A stretch of DNA of 64,000 nucleotides from Tetracentron sinense (GCA_015143295.1 CM026563.1:1674001-1738000); one strand, 5' to 3'; shown: positions 50,037-63,491, counted from the first letter of the stretch. Program-made: numbers and translations. Notes: generated by a model not told the origin, from the letters alone.

Positions 50037-50932
50037 CATTATCTAAAGATTCAATCAATTTTTTGACCCTATCATTCTCTTTACAATAGTAGAGACACAA
50101 AGCGATTGATTCATATGCCTAAAAGAAAGGATGATAAAGACACAGAGCATGACCGGAATTCTCCATTAATTTTTTTGTCCTTTTTTTCTCCTAAACTTCT
50201 TTTGATCTCTTCAACCAGAAAATAATCTTCCGAATTTGAGTAGAAATAGTAGGGATGTCTCGGATATCGATACCGATCGTGCGTGAGTAGTTGGAATGTT
50301 TTGGGAGAGAGACCATAAGAACTGTATAACTGTTTGGAAAAAACATGCTATCTAAATGGGGTTTTGGTTAATTATGATTAAAATTACAGTAATATCCTTT
50401 TTAAACTACCTTTATATAGAAAAAAAATAGGAATTTAAAATGGGATTTAATGGGCATTATCTAAAGATTCAATCAATTTTTTGACCCTATCATTCTCTTT
50501 ATAATAGTAGAGACATAAAACGATTGATTCATATGCCTAAAAGAAAGGATGATAAAGATACAGAGCATGACTGGAATTCTCCATTTATTTTTTTGTCGGT
50601 TTTTTCTCTTTGACTTCTTTTGATCTCTTCAACCAGAAAATAATCTTCCGAATTTGAGTAGAAATAGTAGGGATGTCTTGGATATCGATACCGATCGTGC
50701 GCGAGTAGTTGGAACGTTTTGGGAGAGAGACCATAAGAACTGTATAACTGTTTGGAAAAAAAAAAGTGCTATCTAAATGAGGTCTTGGTTAGTTATGATT
50801 AAAATTACAGTAATATCCTTTTTAAACTACCTGTATATAGAAAAAAAATAAGAATTTTAAATGAGATTTAATGGGCATTATCTAAAGATTCAATCAATTT
50901 TTTGACCCTATCATTCTCTTTGTAATTGTAGG
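50037..50932. repeat. Tandem duplication, ~420-bp unit, 2.1 copies
   Basis: Units begin CATTATCTAAAGATTCAATC at 50037, 50455 and 50876, with the third cut after about 57 bp. The two full units differ at only a small number of sites. No ORF of note. Offsets are 418 and 421 bp. Confidence 0.88.
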
Positions 50933-52520
50933 TATATGTATATATATACCCTTTAATGCAATTATAGCCAAGACTTATACACCGCACTAGCTATTCACTG
51001 ATACGCCAGTAATAGCTCACTGATAAGTAATTCTAATTCACTCAACATCCTGATAATAAAAGCGATGTTGGTTCAAATTTAATGTACATCAATTATTATT
51101 AGTTTCGAAAAGGGATTGCCTCGAACAATTGGTCCAGGTAGAGAAAATCCAATAAGAACGAGCTCATGGGTTGGGTTGGTTATAGGGTTGCAATTCACAC
51201 CGACCAGTTGCAGGGACTGTCATCATCATCACTCCAAGATATTAGATAAGCATCATGGATCTTGGCAATCGGCGTTGAAGAAGATCAAACCCAAAACATC
51301 ATAATTGAGAATTGAATTTAAAGATCTCACAAAATCCAGAACTACAAGGAGAAACGGAAGTAGGTAAATAAGCATTTTCATTTTAATCCCCACCTGAGAT
51401 AATGTTAGGAAGCCATCAAAGGATTACAAGAAGCTCCTTAGAACCTTGAAAGATAGCTACCAAATGAAAGAGCGAATATACAACAAAATTGATTTGCGGT
51501 CACTTAAAGCAGGTGTTTAGTGCTGAAATTTAACTTGTACAATTTAACCAATGGATTATGAATTAAATGCATCTAAATATCAAACCATATCTCAACAGAA
51601 AAATAGAAAGAGGAGAAAGAAAAATAATAGAATAAGAAACTTCAATTGTGGAAGACATTGATCGGAGCAAGCAGGAGGGTTCGGACGGCATGAGCGTGCA
51701 GAATGGGTTGAGGCGGCGGGAGCGAGCTTCGTGGGTTTCAGCGGCATGAGCAGAATGAACTGTATGGGTCAGCAGCATAAGCGGAGCGTGCAGAATGGAT
51801 TGAGCGCGGGGCGATGAAAATTTGAGAGAAGTTAGTGGAAAAAACCTGTAACACTTGTTTTGAGCAAAGTTAATGGAACCAGTAGTACTCGTGTCAGTTA
51901 ATGGGAAGAAAGGTTGCCGCGAGGGACAAGGCAGAGAAAAAGACTGTTGTTGCAGGCTCGGGATTGCCTCTAGTGAAGCCAGAAAGGGCTTCTCCCTGGT
52001 TCCATAAAATAGGGGACAAGTGTTGGAGAAGTCAAAGTCATGGGGGTAAGATTTTGACTTCCCCACACATAATAAGACATATGGCGATTAGTAGTAAGCT
52101 TTTTTATAACCCAACTCCGGAATCACGAGTCTTTAGAAAGAGAAGTGATTAGCAGAACCAACTTCTTATCATACCCGTATCATCGTGTCCTTTTTAACAT
52201 TGGTTAAGCTCAACTAAATTAAAGTTAAAATTTTATTTATTTATTTTTAGTTTTGAAAAACTGATTGTTTAACCTGAAGAGTGAGTGAGTTTTAACCATA
52301 TAGTAATTTAATTGGTAACACCGTGTAGCAGAGCTCCTGTTCTATTTTTTGGGTTTGGTAATCGCTCCTCTTTCTATTTAAACAGTTAAAATTAGGGCGT
52401 GGTTCGTTACAAATTGGAAACCACGTATACGTTAAGTATTTTTCCTTTAAAAAGCACTAAAAACCATGCTCTCCATCAATGAAGTAGACTGATATCCTCT
52501 AAATTTCCCAAATCCCACCA
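50933..52520. other. Intergenic and PRA1 upstream region
   Basis: A GC-richer patch at 51680-51800 repeats AGCGTGCAGAATGG-like words. 52170-52330 looks like a decayed CACGTGTCC-family inverted-repeat element. A TATA-like CTATTTAAAC lies near 52374, about 145 bp before the PRA1 start codon. Confidence 0.4.
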
Positions 52521-53174
52521 ATGGCGTCTCCTACACTTCCAATCTCAAACCCCCAAACAACCCTTCCCCCGGCCGGCCAATCTCAGCCTCCGGTCGTTAC
52601 TCCGGCCTTCCGCGTCTTCATCGCCCGCCTCTCCGATTCCGTCCGCCACGCCTTCTCGCAACGCCGTCCGTGGTGGGAGATCGTCGACCGGACCTCCTTC
52701 GCCCGCCCAGACTCCGTCTCCGAAGCCGCGTCGCGCGTCCGCAAGAACTTCTCCTACTTCCGCATCAACTACTTATCCCTCCTTGCCTCCGTCCTCGCTC
52801 TCTCTCTCCTCTCCCACCCATTCTCTCTCCTCGTCCTTCTCTGCCTTCTCGCCGCCTGGCTCTTCCTCTACATCTTCCGACCGTCCGATCAGCCGCTTGT
52901 GCTGTTCGGCCGCACGTTCAGCGATCGAGAATCCCTCGGCGTGTTGATTGTTCTCACCGTTGTCGTTATCTTTCTCACCAGCGTAGGATCGCTTCTCATA
53001 TCCGCTCTCATGATCGGATTGGCGATCGTCTGCGTTCACGGTGCATTTAGGGTTCCGGAAGATCTATTTCTCGACGATCAAGAGCCTTCTTCTACCGGAT
53101 TTCTCTCGTTCATCGGCGGCGCCGCCTCCTCTGCTGCTGCCGCCGCCGCTCCTGCTGTTGTCTCTCGCGTCTGA
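52521..53174 (+). CDS. PRA1B: PRA1 family protein (plant PRA1.B-like)
   Basis: Single-exon frame of 217 residues, the normal size for plant PRA1 (prenylated Rab acceptor) proteins. Order: a Pro/Ser-rich cytosolic N-terminus (1-30), a conserved FSQRRPWWEIVDRTSFARP block (45-63), KNFSYFRINYL (75-85), then two hydrophobic hairpins (about 84-119 and 139-172) separated by the DQPLVLFGRTFSDRESL loop, and an acidic DLFLDDQE segment with an Ala-rich tail. PRA1 proteins sit in ER, Golgi and endosomal membranes and help Rab GTPases and cargo in vesicle traffic. The start has a good context (CACCAATGGCG). Base composition is clearly richer in G+C than the flanks, as expected for a gene in AT-rich DNA. 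Confidence 0.93.
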   Translation: MASPTLPISNPQTTLPPAGQSQPPVVTPAFRVFIARLSDSVRHAFSQRRPWWEIVDRTSFARPDSVSEAASRVRKNFSYFRINYLSLLASVLALSLLSHPFSLLVLLCLLAAWLFLYIFRPSDQPLVLFGRTFSDRESLGVLIVLTVVVIFLTSVGSLLISALMIGLAIVCVHGAFRVPEDLFLDDQEPSSTGFLSFIGGAASSAAAAAAPAVVSRV

Positions 53175-55169
53175 GGATCTAATCCAATTGATCCTGACGA
53201 GGAGGTTGGTTTTCCTTTGTTCAATTGATTTCGCCTTTTATGATAGGAACGGAAAATCACTGGATCTGATTTTTTGCGGTACGCGTAGATCGGATCTGGA
53301 CTTGGAGATTGTAGATTTATTTTTGTTTATTGTGCTTGGGATAGAAATTTATGTAATTTCGGACGGTGGATCTTTCGTTTCTTACTTACTATAATTTTGT
53401 TAGTAATAGATTTTCTTTCTCCTGAGTTTTTTTGTACAAACGAAATTTGTCATTGTTTTACTGATAATTGATAAAGATCATGAAATTTTTGTTAATTTTA
53501 TGTAGGTCTGGATCCAAGTCTATATGGTGGTTGCACAGATCTGTTCGAAGTACATCAGTTTTTAGTGTTTCCTTTAAAATAGATAATGCTAGATTTGCGT
53601 TTTTTTCCCTTTGAGTTATCCCTTAACAACTTAGATATGTTTGATATTCTTCCTGCATCGTGGCTTACAATCAATGAGAGATCCTGGTGGATGGTTTTGG
53701 ATTCCTTATCTAGAAATTGTGGAAGTGAAAAATGTAGATACTAGGCTGAGAATTTATAGGATGTATTTTTATTCATATATTTAATCAAAAGGAAAGTAAT
53801 TAACATTAACATAACAAAGCGCTCAAAAACTGTGTTGTAGAGATCTAGCATATAATGTTTTTCAAACACCTCTTCTTTGGGGGATATTTCATTGTGACCA
53901 GTTGATTGTAGAGATCAACTCTCCATAGAGTGAGTGATTTGAGTTGAAAGCCACTGCCACAGGAAAGGTGTATCAAAAGGGTGCTTACTAAGTATACTAA
54001 GCACAAGTTAGTAAGACTTTATCGTGCTGAGGCCAATGCTTCATATGTAGAGCTTACATCGGAATTTCTATAATTTTAAACTATTAAATTCTTAAAATTT
54101 TAAATATATCTAAATCTTTAATAATTTTTTTTTTATTTTCAATATAAATTTGAAAATTTAAAATTTTAGATTTTTTATTTTTGGTCTTGTAAAGTTTTGT
54201 GAACTTTAGCCTTTTTTTAAAGTTCTTAAACTTTTAAATTCTAAAAATTTTAAATTCCTAATTTCCTAAAATTTTAAATTCTTAAATCTTTCAATTTTCG
54301 ATTTTTTGTGAAGTTTTGTGAACCTTCTGTTGGGACTATAAATTGTCACATTAATAGAGTTTAGAAGATGAACTTGATGAAATGTGGTGCATATTAATGG
54401 CATATTGGTAATGAAGTTCATTTAGCTCTAGAGGTTTTCCATGCGGCTATAATTTATACAGATTATAGAGAATGGAGAAGGGTGAGATTCAAGATATTTC
54501 ATCATATGATAAATAATATTTTTAAGAAAAGTTTTCTGAATTCTCATTTTTTTTTTAATTCTTAAAGTTTTAAATTCTTAAATCTTTCAATTTTGAAGTG
54601 TTAGATTTCTTTTAGTGTTGGGAAGTTTTGTCAACATTGACTCTCTGGTGGGACTATAAATAGTCGCACTAGTAGAGATAAGAAGATGAACCTGATGAAA
54701 TGTGGTGCATATTACAATTAAATCTGGTGCTCGCTCATGCTGATGTAGTGTATATCGAAAATATGAGAGCATGACATATTGTTAATGAGTTCATTTAGTT
54801 CTAGAGGTTGTCCATGCTGGTATAATGTATATAGAGAATGGAGAAGGGTGAGTTTCAAGATTTGATAAATAATATATTGAAGCAAAGTTTTTGAAATATA
54901 TTTTTTTTAATTCTTAATTTCTTACACTTTTAAATTCTTAAAATTTTAAAATCTTAATTTTTTAAAATTGTTTTAAAATGTTTAAGATCTTAAATATTTC
55001 AATCTTTCAATTTAAAATGTGAACATTTAAGTTTTTTATTTCTATATTTTTGGTGCAATTAAATTTGGAGCTCTCTCGTGTTATATTTAAGAGGAGATGA
55101 GGCTCACTTTAAAGTTATTTGCTCCAATGGGAAGAAACTCTAAATCACTATTCCTACTCTAAAACTCAA
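53175..55169. other. PRA1 3' flank and AT-rich interval with a diverged duplication
   Basis: Two related blocks at about 54300-54600 and 54610-54960 share GGGACTATAAAT, GATGAAATGTGGTGCATATTA and GAGAATGGAGAAGGGTGAG. TTAAATTCTTAAA-rich stretches separate them. No gene is seen. Confidence 0.5.
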
Positions 55170-55184
55170 GGGGTGGATACCTTT

Positions 55185-55410
55185 GAGGTCGCCACGTGTC
55201 TCTTTTGACACCCTTAACCGTGATTAAGATTTACCCACCCATCCTTGGTTTTTTTAAATATTAATTCTTTTTTTTAAAGTAAAAAAACTGTTTTTAGAGT
55301 TTTTTAATATTAAAAACAATTTTTTAATTTTAAAAAATAATTAATATTTAAAAAAAACCAAGGATGGGTGGGTGAATCTTAACCACGGTTAAGGGGTGTC
55401 AAAAGGTAAA
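55185..55410. mobile_element. Miniature Mutator-like element copy, ends incomplete
   Basis: The inner arms GAGGTCGCCACGTGTC..CACCCATCCTTGG and their inverse are very well paired around an A/T core. The outer GGAGTCAAATTC-type ends and the palindromes seen in the complete copies are missing. No target duplication was found. Confidence 0.7.
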
Positions 55411-56198
55411 AGGACACAATCAGCATTTTAACAAAGATTGAAAGACAAAATAGGACTCAAATAGAATTGTAAGAGCATGAATAGTGTTATAGAGTGTAAC
55501 GACCCGGAATTTTAATATAATAAAATTATGTGTTTATGGGTCCTTAATGGAGGTTAATTAGTTAATTATTTGTTAAATTAATAAAAAGTGAACTTTGATC
55601 GGGATTGAAGTGCACCGAGGAAATCTCAGTATCGTTTAGCGAAATTCGCACACAGTGTGCCGGTCGACTGCTGGGACACACCCCTACCGTATCGGTTCCG
55701 TCATGTACCATTTCACGGGACCGCGGGGCCATTATGTGTGATAAAATTGAGAAAAACAGGAATTTTTCATACTTCCAGAAATTAAGTGGGACCCAATATT
55801 TGTTAGAGATCCTAATAGAAATCCGTGCGGTTGGCACTAATGTGTGTCAGTCGGCCGTGAGGACTAATGTCTGTCGTCTCGGCAGTTAGTTATCTCAAAC
55901 GAAAAAGCGACAGCGTGTTTTGTGTCCGAAATCAGAAAATTAGTGGGTTTTGCAATTTTCTTCCGGACTAAAGTGCAGCTGTCAAAACTCAGTATTTTTC
56001 CCCGAAATTTTTACAGTAGGTGTCGGACTGCCCCAAGTTCGGTCACCTAAAGTTTCGTCAAAATCGGATGTCATTAAGTAGGATTACGGAGGCCGTATAT
56101 GCGAGAAAATACGAAATAATAGTCAAATGGTCAACCCGTTGACTTGGTCAACGGGAACCATTAATGGAGGTCATGTGCATGGCACATGACCCTTGTAT

Positions 56199-56206
56199 TA
56201 TAAATA
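56199..56206 (+). promoter_or_regulatory. TATA box of the Tekay LTR promoter
   Basis: TATAAATA followed by GGGGACAGCCCC. The gag-only element at 9729 has the nearly identical TATAAATAGGGGATGGCCCC, supporting this as the core promoter. Confidence 0.65.
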
Positions 56207-56929
56207 GGGGACAGCCCCTTTCAATCTCACGTTTTGCAACAGTAGAAAAGAAAAAAAAAATCTGCCACAACAGATTTTAGAGAGAGAAAGTGAGGAGAGA
56301 GAAAGGAAGAGAGAGAAAGAGGAGAGAGAAAGAAGAGAGAGAAAGAAGAGAGAAGTGGGTCCTTGAGGTTTTTCGACGTCCCCGACGTGTTGGCGGCGTC
56401 TGATTTTCTCTCCGGCGTCTCGTTTTGCGTGTAGAGAGAGAAAGAGAAAAAGGTAGAGAGAGAAAGTTGAGAGAGAAAGTTGCATGCGCTCTACCTTGGG
56501 GTTGATCATCCTTCCGAACGCGTTGGTGACATCCGTTTTTGCCTACGAGGCCTCGAAACGCGTGAAACAGTAAAACCCCTCTCTTTTCTTCTCTTTTTCC
56601 GCTTATTTTGCTATATTATTTCATGTGATGTATATGCATGTCTTTTGACGTGAATGAAAAAGGGGCGGAGACCCCTATGTGATGTTGCGATTGTATGTGG
56701 TCTCTCGGGGAGCCCAGATCGGGTCCCGGGTAAATTGTAGGGTGACGAAAAGTTGTTTTGCATGTCTTGTAAGGCTATGGAGACATCCATTAGTCTGGAA
56801 ACGCTCCCTAACGGGACGGTGTGTTACCGGAGTTGGTTCACGGGCGCGAGGCCTAAGTATTTCAGTTAATCAAGCGAGGCTTGGGTTAACTGGGGTTAAC
56901 CTGTGGTTAGAAAATCTAACCAGGGTTAA

Positions 56930-57360
56930 GTATAGTCCGTGGTTCCTCTTTGGCTAGGTCAGGAGAGACGGTGCCCAGTAAGGCCCGGGGTTCCTCCGTG
57001 ACTGATAGTCGAGAGATGTCGGTCTGTTTGTCTAGGTCGTCCGTGGTGCCTCTTGGACTAAGTCAGGAGTGGCGGTGTCCTGCATGGCTCGTGGTTCCTC
57101 CGTGACTGGTAGTCAGGAGATGTCGGAGTCCTAGGGAGTTTAAAGTGGCTAAACATCAGATAGTGTATAGTCCGGGGTTCCTCTCTGGGTGGGTTAGAAG
57201 ATGTCGGCACCGTGTCTATCGTGGTCCCTTCTTGGTGGAACGTCAGGAGATGTCGGCATTGGTATAGATGTCGGGGTTCCTCCGTAGACTAGCCAGAAGA
57301 TGACGGTAAGCAGGTTGGTCGGGGTTCCTTCATAACTGATACCCAGGGCGATGGCGGCGA
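56930..57360 (+). repeat. Degenerate short tandem array inside the LTR
   Basis: Seven or more imperfect units with the pattern CGGGGTTCCTCCGTGACT..AGTCAGGAGATGTCGG. Spacing is irregular, about 45-75 bp. By position it lies in the transcribed part of the LTR. Confidence 0.7.
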
Positions 57361-58274
57361 ATACACGGTAGATGTGGCCAGTCAATTGAATGGGAAAAAT
57401 GTTCTGATTGGGTGAATGCCCATGTTGTGTGTGTAAGCTTCGGATACGAAGTGGTCTGAGTTGGTATACTCAGAGTTGGTGTATTTGTTTGAGTTGGTGG
57501 ACTCAGTTCGGTATGGAATCATCGGATTCCAGGTGAGTTGGGTTGGTATACCCAAGGTTTTGTCATGTTCGGGTGAAAGCCGGAACAGCGTGTGTGAGTC
57601 TAAATGACTCAATGTATTATGACTATGATTTAGAGACTTTAAGCTAAACATTTGTGGGCTGTGGCCAATTAATAGAGTCTTAGGACTCGAAATGAAACAT
57701 GATTGATGATTGAAACGATAATTTGGTAATATAATACATTCATAACTGAACCTCATAATTGGAAAGTAATGTGAGGTCGGGAACCTCTGTTAGGGTGACG
57801 TAACCCTAAGTGACCTTGGGTCACAATTTATTATATACTGTTCTATTTTACTGTAACATGCAAATTGAACTGCTTATTATATCATTATTGATGCGTGTTA
57901 TTATGTGGAAAATAGTTTAGAAGGATTGTGGTTTTATTGAGCTTCATAGCTCACTAACTTTTTGTGTCAGCAGATCTCGGAGCTGCTGACCAGTAAGTGG
58001 AAAGTCCAATTGGACATTTTGGAAGCTTGTACAAGTTGTACCTGGCGTGATAGAAGCGTCTACTTTTGTAAAACAAACTTGATGTAAATAATACAGGTAT
58101 ATGGTTTGTATGATGGCTATTGTGATGACAGATATTATTTGCTTTTTGGGAGCATCTGATAAATGTTTAAATTTCCCGCATTTTTGCGGGTAAAGTCTTC
58201 CGCTTGCATGATTTGACGAACGGACGCGTGTCTCGGAACTTGATTCCCTAGGCACGGGTTCGGGGCGTCACAAT

Positions 58275-58286
58275 TGGTATCAGAGC
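58275..58286 (+). other. Primer-binding site of the Tekay-type element
   Basis: TGGTATCAGAGC, a perfect match to the initiator tRNA-Met complement, 2 nt after the LTR. Confidence 0.92.
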
Positions 58287-58450
58287 CAATAGCAATAATC
58301 ATCACACAAATCATACTTGAGCATAATACACCTAGGAACCGTTGGATAGGCGATCCCTTAGAGATTTATTTGATATTCCTAGTTGAGTGATTGTTGTACA
58401 TGTCATGTTTCGAAATCAGACATTGATTTGGAATATGTACATGTGCAGGA

Positions 58451-58738
58451 ATGGCAAGGACGCACCGAATTCCCACAAAGAGGGAGATAGCTCTGTTTGA
58501 ATGGGCGGTGACTATGCAGAGAAGACGTCACGCCGGATGGTCGTGTTACAGCACTATACACCTAAAGGCGGTAAAACCACTTCGTAAGGGATTGACCGCA
58601 CAAGCAATGCGCGAATCCCTAAGAAAGAGCGAGATTGATTGGATTTTGAGAGAGGCTAGACCTGAGACAGAGGATCAGGCACCGCAGGAGGGTAGTGTAG
58701 CAGTCGCACCGATAGAGGTTGAGACGTACAAAGTATAG
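58451..58738 (+). CDS. Small ORF between primer site and gag of the Tekay-type element
   Basis: Encodes 95 residues beginning MARTHRIPTKREIALFEWAV. It is basic in the first two-thirds and acidic at the end. I do not recognise a family. It lies 165 bp after the primer site and 283 bp before gag, in a region usually described as untranslated leader. An intact frame of this length in a young element could be real or chance. A T-rich stretch ending TATAATTATAG just before the gag ATG resembles a 3' splice site. Confidence 0.4.
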   Translation: MARTHRIPTKREIALFEWAVTMQRRRHAGWSCYSTIHLKAVKPLRKGLTAQAMRESLRKSEIDWILREARPETEDQAPQEGSVAVAPIEVETYKV

Positions 58739-59021
58739 GATCATGGTGGGAGAGCGTGGTGCATCTATATATAAAGGAGGTTTTGCCGTTTTGGAATATA
58801 ATAGATGCCTTATTCGATCTTTCCATCCTTAGATCACTTTTTGTATGTGTACAGCTACATGATGTTTTGTATACGTTGGTGTACTATATACTGTACAGTG
58901 TTGCTTTGTATATATTAAAGATGAAGTAAATGAAATGTCTCTTTTTGGATATGGAATTCTCAGTGCATTTCAGTTTCATTTTATTATTAAAAGTTCGTTA
59001 CTTTATAATTATAGGTGAATC

Positions 59022-62000
59022 ATGCCACCTCGACAAGCACCCGAGAATACCTTGGCTGGGGCATTCGAGGCTATTACAGCCCTAGCCAACCTAATTCAGC
59101 AACAACAGGCCCAGAATATGAATGGAAATGGGAATAGTAGTCGTATCCTCATCGCTACCATGCCAGAGCATGGGAATGTGACCCGATTGGAAAAGTTTAA
59201 AAGGCTTGGACCGTCAGCCTTTTCGGGCACGACTGATCCGCTAAAGGTGGAGAACTGGATCAGAAGTCTGGAGAAAGTTTTTAGGGCTATGTCTTTGCCA
59301 GAAAATGACAAGCCCGAGTTCGCTATCTTTCTACTTGAAGGAGAAGCGGAACATTGGTGGACCACAGTGGAAACGACAGTTCCACCGCATCAGAGGCCCG
59401 TTACTTGAGCAAGATTTACTGAATTATTTTATGAGCGCTATTTTTCAGCGTCGATGAAAAAGAGGAAAGAGATGGAGTTTCTTCAGCTGACCCAAGGAAA
59501 CATGTCGGTTAGCGAGTATGAACAAAAGTTTAATCAACTCTCGAGGTTCGCTGCGAGATTTGTCGAGGATGAGCAGTGGAGGGTTGAGAAATTTGAAGAA
59601 GGATCGAAGCCGGCTATCAGAGGGAAATTGGCAGCTCAACGATTTACCTCCTTCTCAGAGATATTAGATAGAGCACTCAGAGTAGAGCGAGTGCATGAAG
59701 AACTGGCACAGTCTAGTGCTGGCAAAGGCAAAGGGACAGTTGGGAAGCCCTGGATAAAGGAGAATAACCGGCAGTTTACTGGGAAAAGAAAGTTCGAGGA
59801 CATGAAAAACCAAGGGTCTACAGGAAGATTAGGGCTTAAGTGCGAGAAATGTGGTCAGGGTCATTTGACCAAGGACTGTAGAGCGAAGGTTTGCTTCCAG
59901 TGCGGAAAGCCTGGACACTTCAAGAAGGATTGCCCTAAGGCTCAACCACTAGCGTTGGAAGGCGGAAAAGGAAGAGTGTTTGCAATTACCCAAGAAGAGG
60001 CACAGCAGACCGAAGGTGTCATCGAAGGTAAACTTTTAGTATTTCAAGTACCTGCTTATGCTTTGATTGACACTGGTGCTACACATTCGTTTGTCTCTAC
60101 TCGTTTTGCTAAACACATAAGTTACAAGCCTGATACACTCAAAAGCATGATGTCTGTATCTACACCATCAGGGAAAATTCCGTGCACAAAAACAGTCTAT
60201 GATAGGTGTCCCATACTTGTCAATAGTGTACGGATGTTAGTAGATCTGATCGTGTTAGACATGAAGGATGATGATGTTATCCTAGGGATGGATTGGTTGG
60301 CTAATTACCATGCAGTGGTAGATTGTAATGCCAAGAAAGTGATATTTCGAATTCCGGACATCCCAGAGTTCGAAATGCAGGGGATTATCCGAGGTCAAGC
60401 ACCCAAGCTAATATCCGCAATTAAAGCATGTCACCTTCTAGACAAGGGGTGTACTGGGTATTTAGCTGCAGTGGTGGTCGATAAAGATGAAGATGACACT
60501 TTAGGGAATACCCCGGTGGTCAGAGAGTTTCGAGATGTGTTTCCTGATGAATTACCAGGACTCCCTCCTACTAGAGAGATCGATTTTACAATCGATGTTA
60601 CTCCGGGTGTAGACTCGATATCTAAAACACCGTATCGGATGGCTCCGGCTGAGTTGCAAGAACTGAAGATTCAATTGCAAGACTTATTAGATAAGGGCTT
60701 GATCCGTCCTAGTGTTTCACCATGGGGAGCACCGGTGTTATTTGTCCGAAAGAAAGACGGGAGTCTGCGTCTGTGTATAGATTATCGTCTGCTGAATCAA
60801 GCGACGATCAAAAATAAGTATCCTCTCCCCAGGATCGATGATCTATTTGATCAGTTGCAAGGCGCCCAAGTGTTTTCCAAGATTGATTTACGGTCCGGCT
60901 ATCACCAATTGAGGGTCAAAGAAGAAGATATTCAAAAGACAACATTCCGAACTCGGTATGGTCACTACGAGTTCTTGGTGATGCCTTTTGGACTGACAAA
61001 TGCGCCTGCGGCCTTTATGGAGTTGATGAATCGTCTTTTCAGGCCGTACTTGGATCAGTTTATTGTGGTATTTATTGATGATATCTTGGTGTACTCACCT
61101 AGTCATGAGAAGCACGCTGAGCACTTGAGGATTACGCTACAGACATTAAGAGATAATCAGCTGTATGCTAAGTTCTCCAAGTGCGAGTTTTGGATGGAAG
61201 AAGTAGCCTTTCTTGGACATATTGTGTCAAGAAATGGAAAATCTGTTGATCCTTCCAAGATTCAGGCAGTAACCGATTGGGCAAGGCTATCCACTGTTAC
61301 TGAAGTTCGAAGTTTTCTGGGATTGGCTGGGTACTACCGCAGATTTGTAGAAGGTTTCTCGAAGAGATTAACAGCTCCATTAACAGAATTGACTAAGAAA
61401 GATGTGAAGTTCGAATGGACGGCATCTCGGGAGCGAAGCTTTCAAGAATTAAAGAAGAGATTAACAACCGCTCCAGTATTGACAACTCCCTCAGGATCTG
61501 GAGGATTTGAGGTGTATTGCGATGCTTCCAGTAAGGGACTCGGTTGTGTCTTAATGCAAAACAAAAAGGTCATTGCTTATGGTTCGAGACAACTCAAGAT
61601 TCACGAACGGAATTATCCCACGCATGACCTGGAGTTAGCTGCGGTAGTATTCGCACTAAAAATTTGGAGACATTATCTTTATGGAGAGAAGTTGGTGATC
61701 TATAGTGATCACAAGAGTTTAAAGTATCTATTCTCCCAAAAGGAACTCAATATGCGACAGCGTAGATGGATGGAATTCTTGAAAGATTATGATTATGTAA
61801 TTCAGTATCATCCTGGTAAGGGTAACGTGGTTGCTGATGCCCTGAGTAGAAAGACAGTTGGATCTATAGCATATATGAGGGCCGAGCGATGGAAGATGAT
61901 CGAAGAATTCAAGAGTTGGAATCTGAGTCTAGGAGTCCAGGGTAATAGTGCCAAGTTGGCTAGTATTCAGGCCAAGCCAGTGTTATTACAAAAGATTCAA

Positions 62001-63491
62001 GAAGCACAGTTGGAAGATCAGGAGATCAAAGTTATCAGAGATAAGATTCTTCAAGGAAAAATGGGTGATTTTGAAGAATCTGAAGATGGAATACTTCGAT
62101 TCAAAGGTCGAATCTGTGTGCCTAGAAATCCTGAGTTGAAGAATGAACTGCTCAATGAGGCACATCGATCTCGTTTTGCGGTGCACCCCGGAAGTACAAA
62201 GATGTATCAGGATATGAAGAATAACTACTGGTGGAACGGCATGAAGAGAGAAATTGCAGAGTATGTATCTCGATGCCTTGTTTGTCAGCAAGTCAAGGCA
62301 AAACATCAGAAACCACCTGGATTGTTAAATTCATTGCCTATTCCCGAGTGGAAATGGGAGCACATTACGATGGATTTTGTGGTGGGGTTACCAAAAACAA
62401 GGAGTGGTCATGATGCCGTTTGGGTGATAGTTGATCAATTGACGAAGTCGGCTCACTTTCTTGCTATAAAGGATACCATAACCTTGGAAAATTTATCAAA
62501 GTTGTACATCAAGGAGATTGTGAAGCTGCATGGTGTGCCGATATCTATTGTGTCAGATTGCGATCCGCGATTTACTTCCCGATTCTGGAGGAGCTTGCAA
62601 GAAGCTTTAGGTACGCAGCTAAACATGAGTACAGCTTATCATCCGCAAACCGATGGACAGTCTGAGCGCACAATACAAACTCTAGAAGATATGATGCGCA
62701 CTTGCAGTCTGGACTTTCAAGGAAACTGGGATGATCACTTGCCATTGATCGAGTTTGCATATAATAACAGTTATCAGGCAAGTATTCAAATGGCTCCTTA
62801 CGAGGCCTTGTATGGCAGGAGTTGTCGGTCACCAGTATGTTGGACTGAAGTAGGGGAACGTAAACTACTGGGACCTGAGTTGGTGCAAGAAACAACAAAG
62901 AAGATCGAGTTGATTCGATCGAGGTTATTATCTGCACAAAGTCGACAGAAAAGCTATGCAGATGGAAAGCGCCAGGACTTAGAGTTTCAAGTCGGTGACC
63001 ATGTCTTCTTGAAAATCTCTCCATCAAAAGGTATTGTACGATTCGGAAAGCGGGGAAAGTTAAGTCCGCGATTCATTGGACCTTTTGAGATTTTGGCTAA
63101 AATAGGAGGTGTAGCCTACCGTTTGGCGTTACCACCAGAGCTGGCAAGGGTTCACAATGTATTCCACATATCCATGTTGAGAAAATATGTACATGATCCC
63201 TCGCACGTGCCACCAGAGCTGGCAAGGGTTCACAATGTATTCCACATATCCATGTTGAGAAAATATGTACATGATCCCTCGCACGTGATACGATATGAAC
63301 CAATTCAAGTCAGAGAGGACTTAACTTTTGAAGAAAAGCCAGTGATAATTTTGTTTCGCAAGGAACAGGTGTTACGAAACAAAACGATTAAACTAGTTAA
63401 AGTTTTATGGGAACACCATAGCATAGAGGAAGCCACATGGGAACTTGAAGATGTCATTAGAAGCAATCATCCTCAGTTATTTGATGACTAG
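59022..63491 (+). pseudogene. Tekay-type gag-pol polyprotein, one nonsense codon
   Basis: One frame of 1,490 codons, broken only by TGA at 59406-59408 where Trp is expected. Order: gag capsid (about 59150-59690), two CCHC knuckles (59840-59932), protease with [10 protein letters not shown] (near 60069), reverse transcriptase with FIDD (61071-61082), RNase H ([10 protein letters not shown], near 61516), integrase zinc-binding region (62184-62290) and DDE core (Asp near 62370 and 62556, Glu near 62665), then integrase C-terminus and a chromodomain-like end ([16 protein letters not shown]). A 78-bp unit is tandemly doubled in frame at 63132-63287. The enzyme motifs are intact. Translation beyond the stop would need readthrough or the internal ATG at 59454. 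Confidence 0.93.
63132..63287 (+). repeat. 78-bp in-frame tandem duplication in the integrase C-terminal region
   Basis: 63132-63209 and 63210-63287 appear identical and encode a 26-residue segment ([17 protein letters not shown] and flanks) twice. This [12 protein letters not shown] motif normally occurs once, just before the chromodomain. Confidence 0.92.

Larger units (their letters stand above)
55495..58272 (+). repeat. 5' LTR of the Tekay-type element, 2,778 bp
   Basis: Starts TGTAACGACCCGG and ends GGGGCGTCACA, just before the primer site. A core promoter-like TATAAATAGGGGACAGCCCC is at 56199-56218. A GA-rich tract of about 200 bp follows (56275-56480). A degenerate tandem array lies at 56930-57360. 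Two small LTR ORFs (55605-55889 and its antisense) are not supported as genes. Confidence 0.92.
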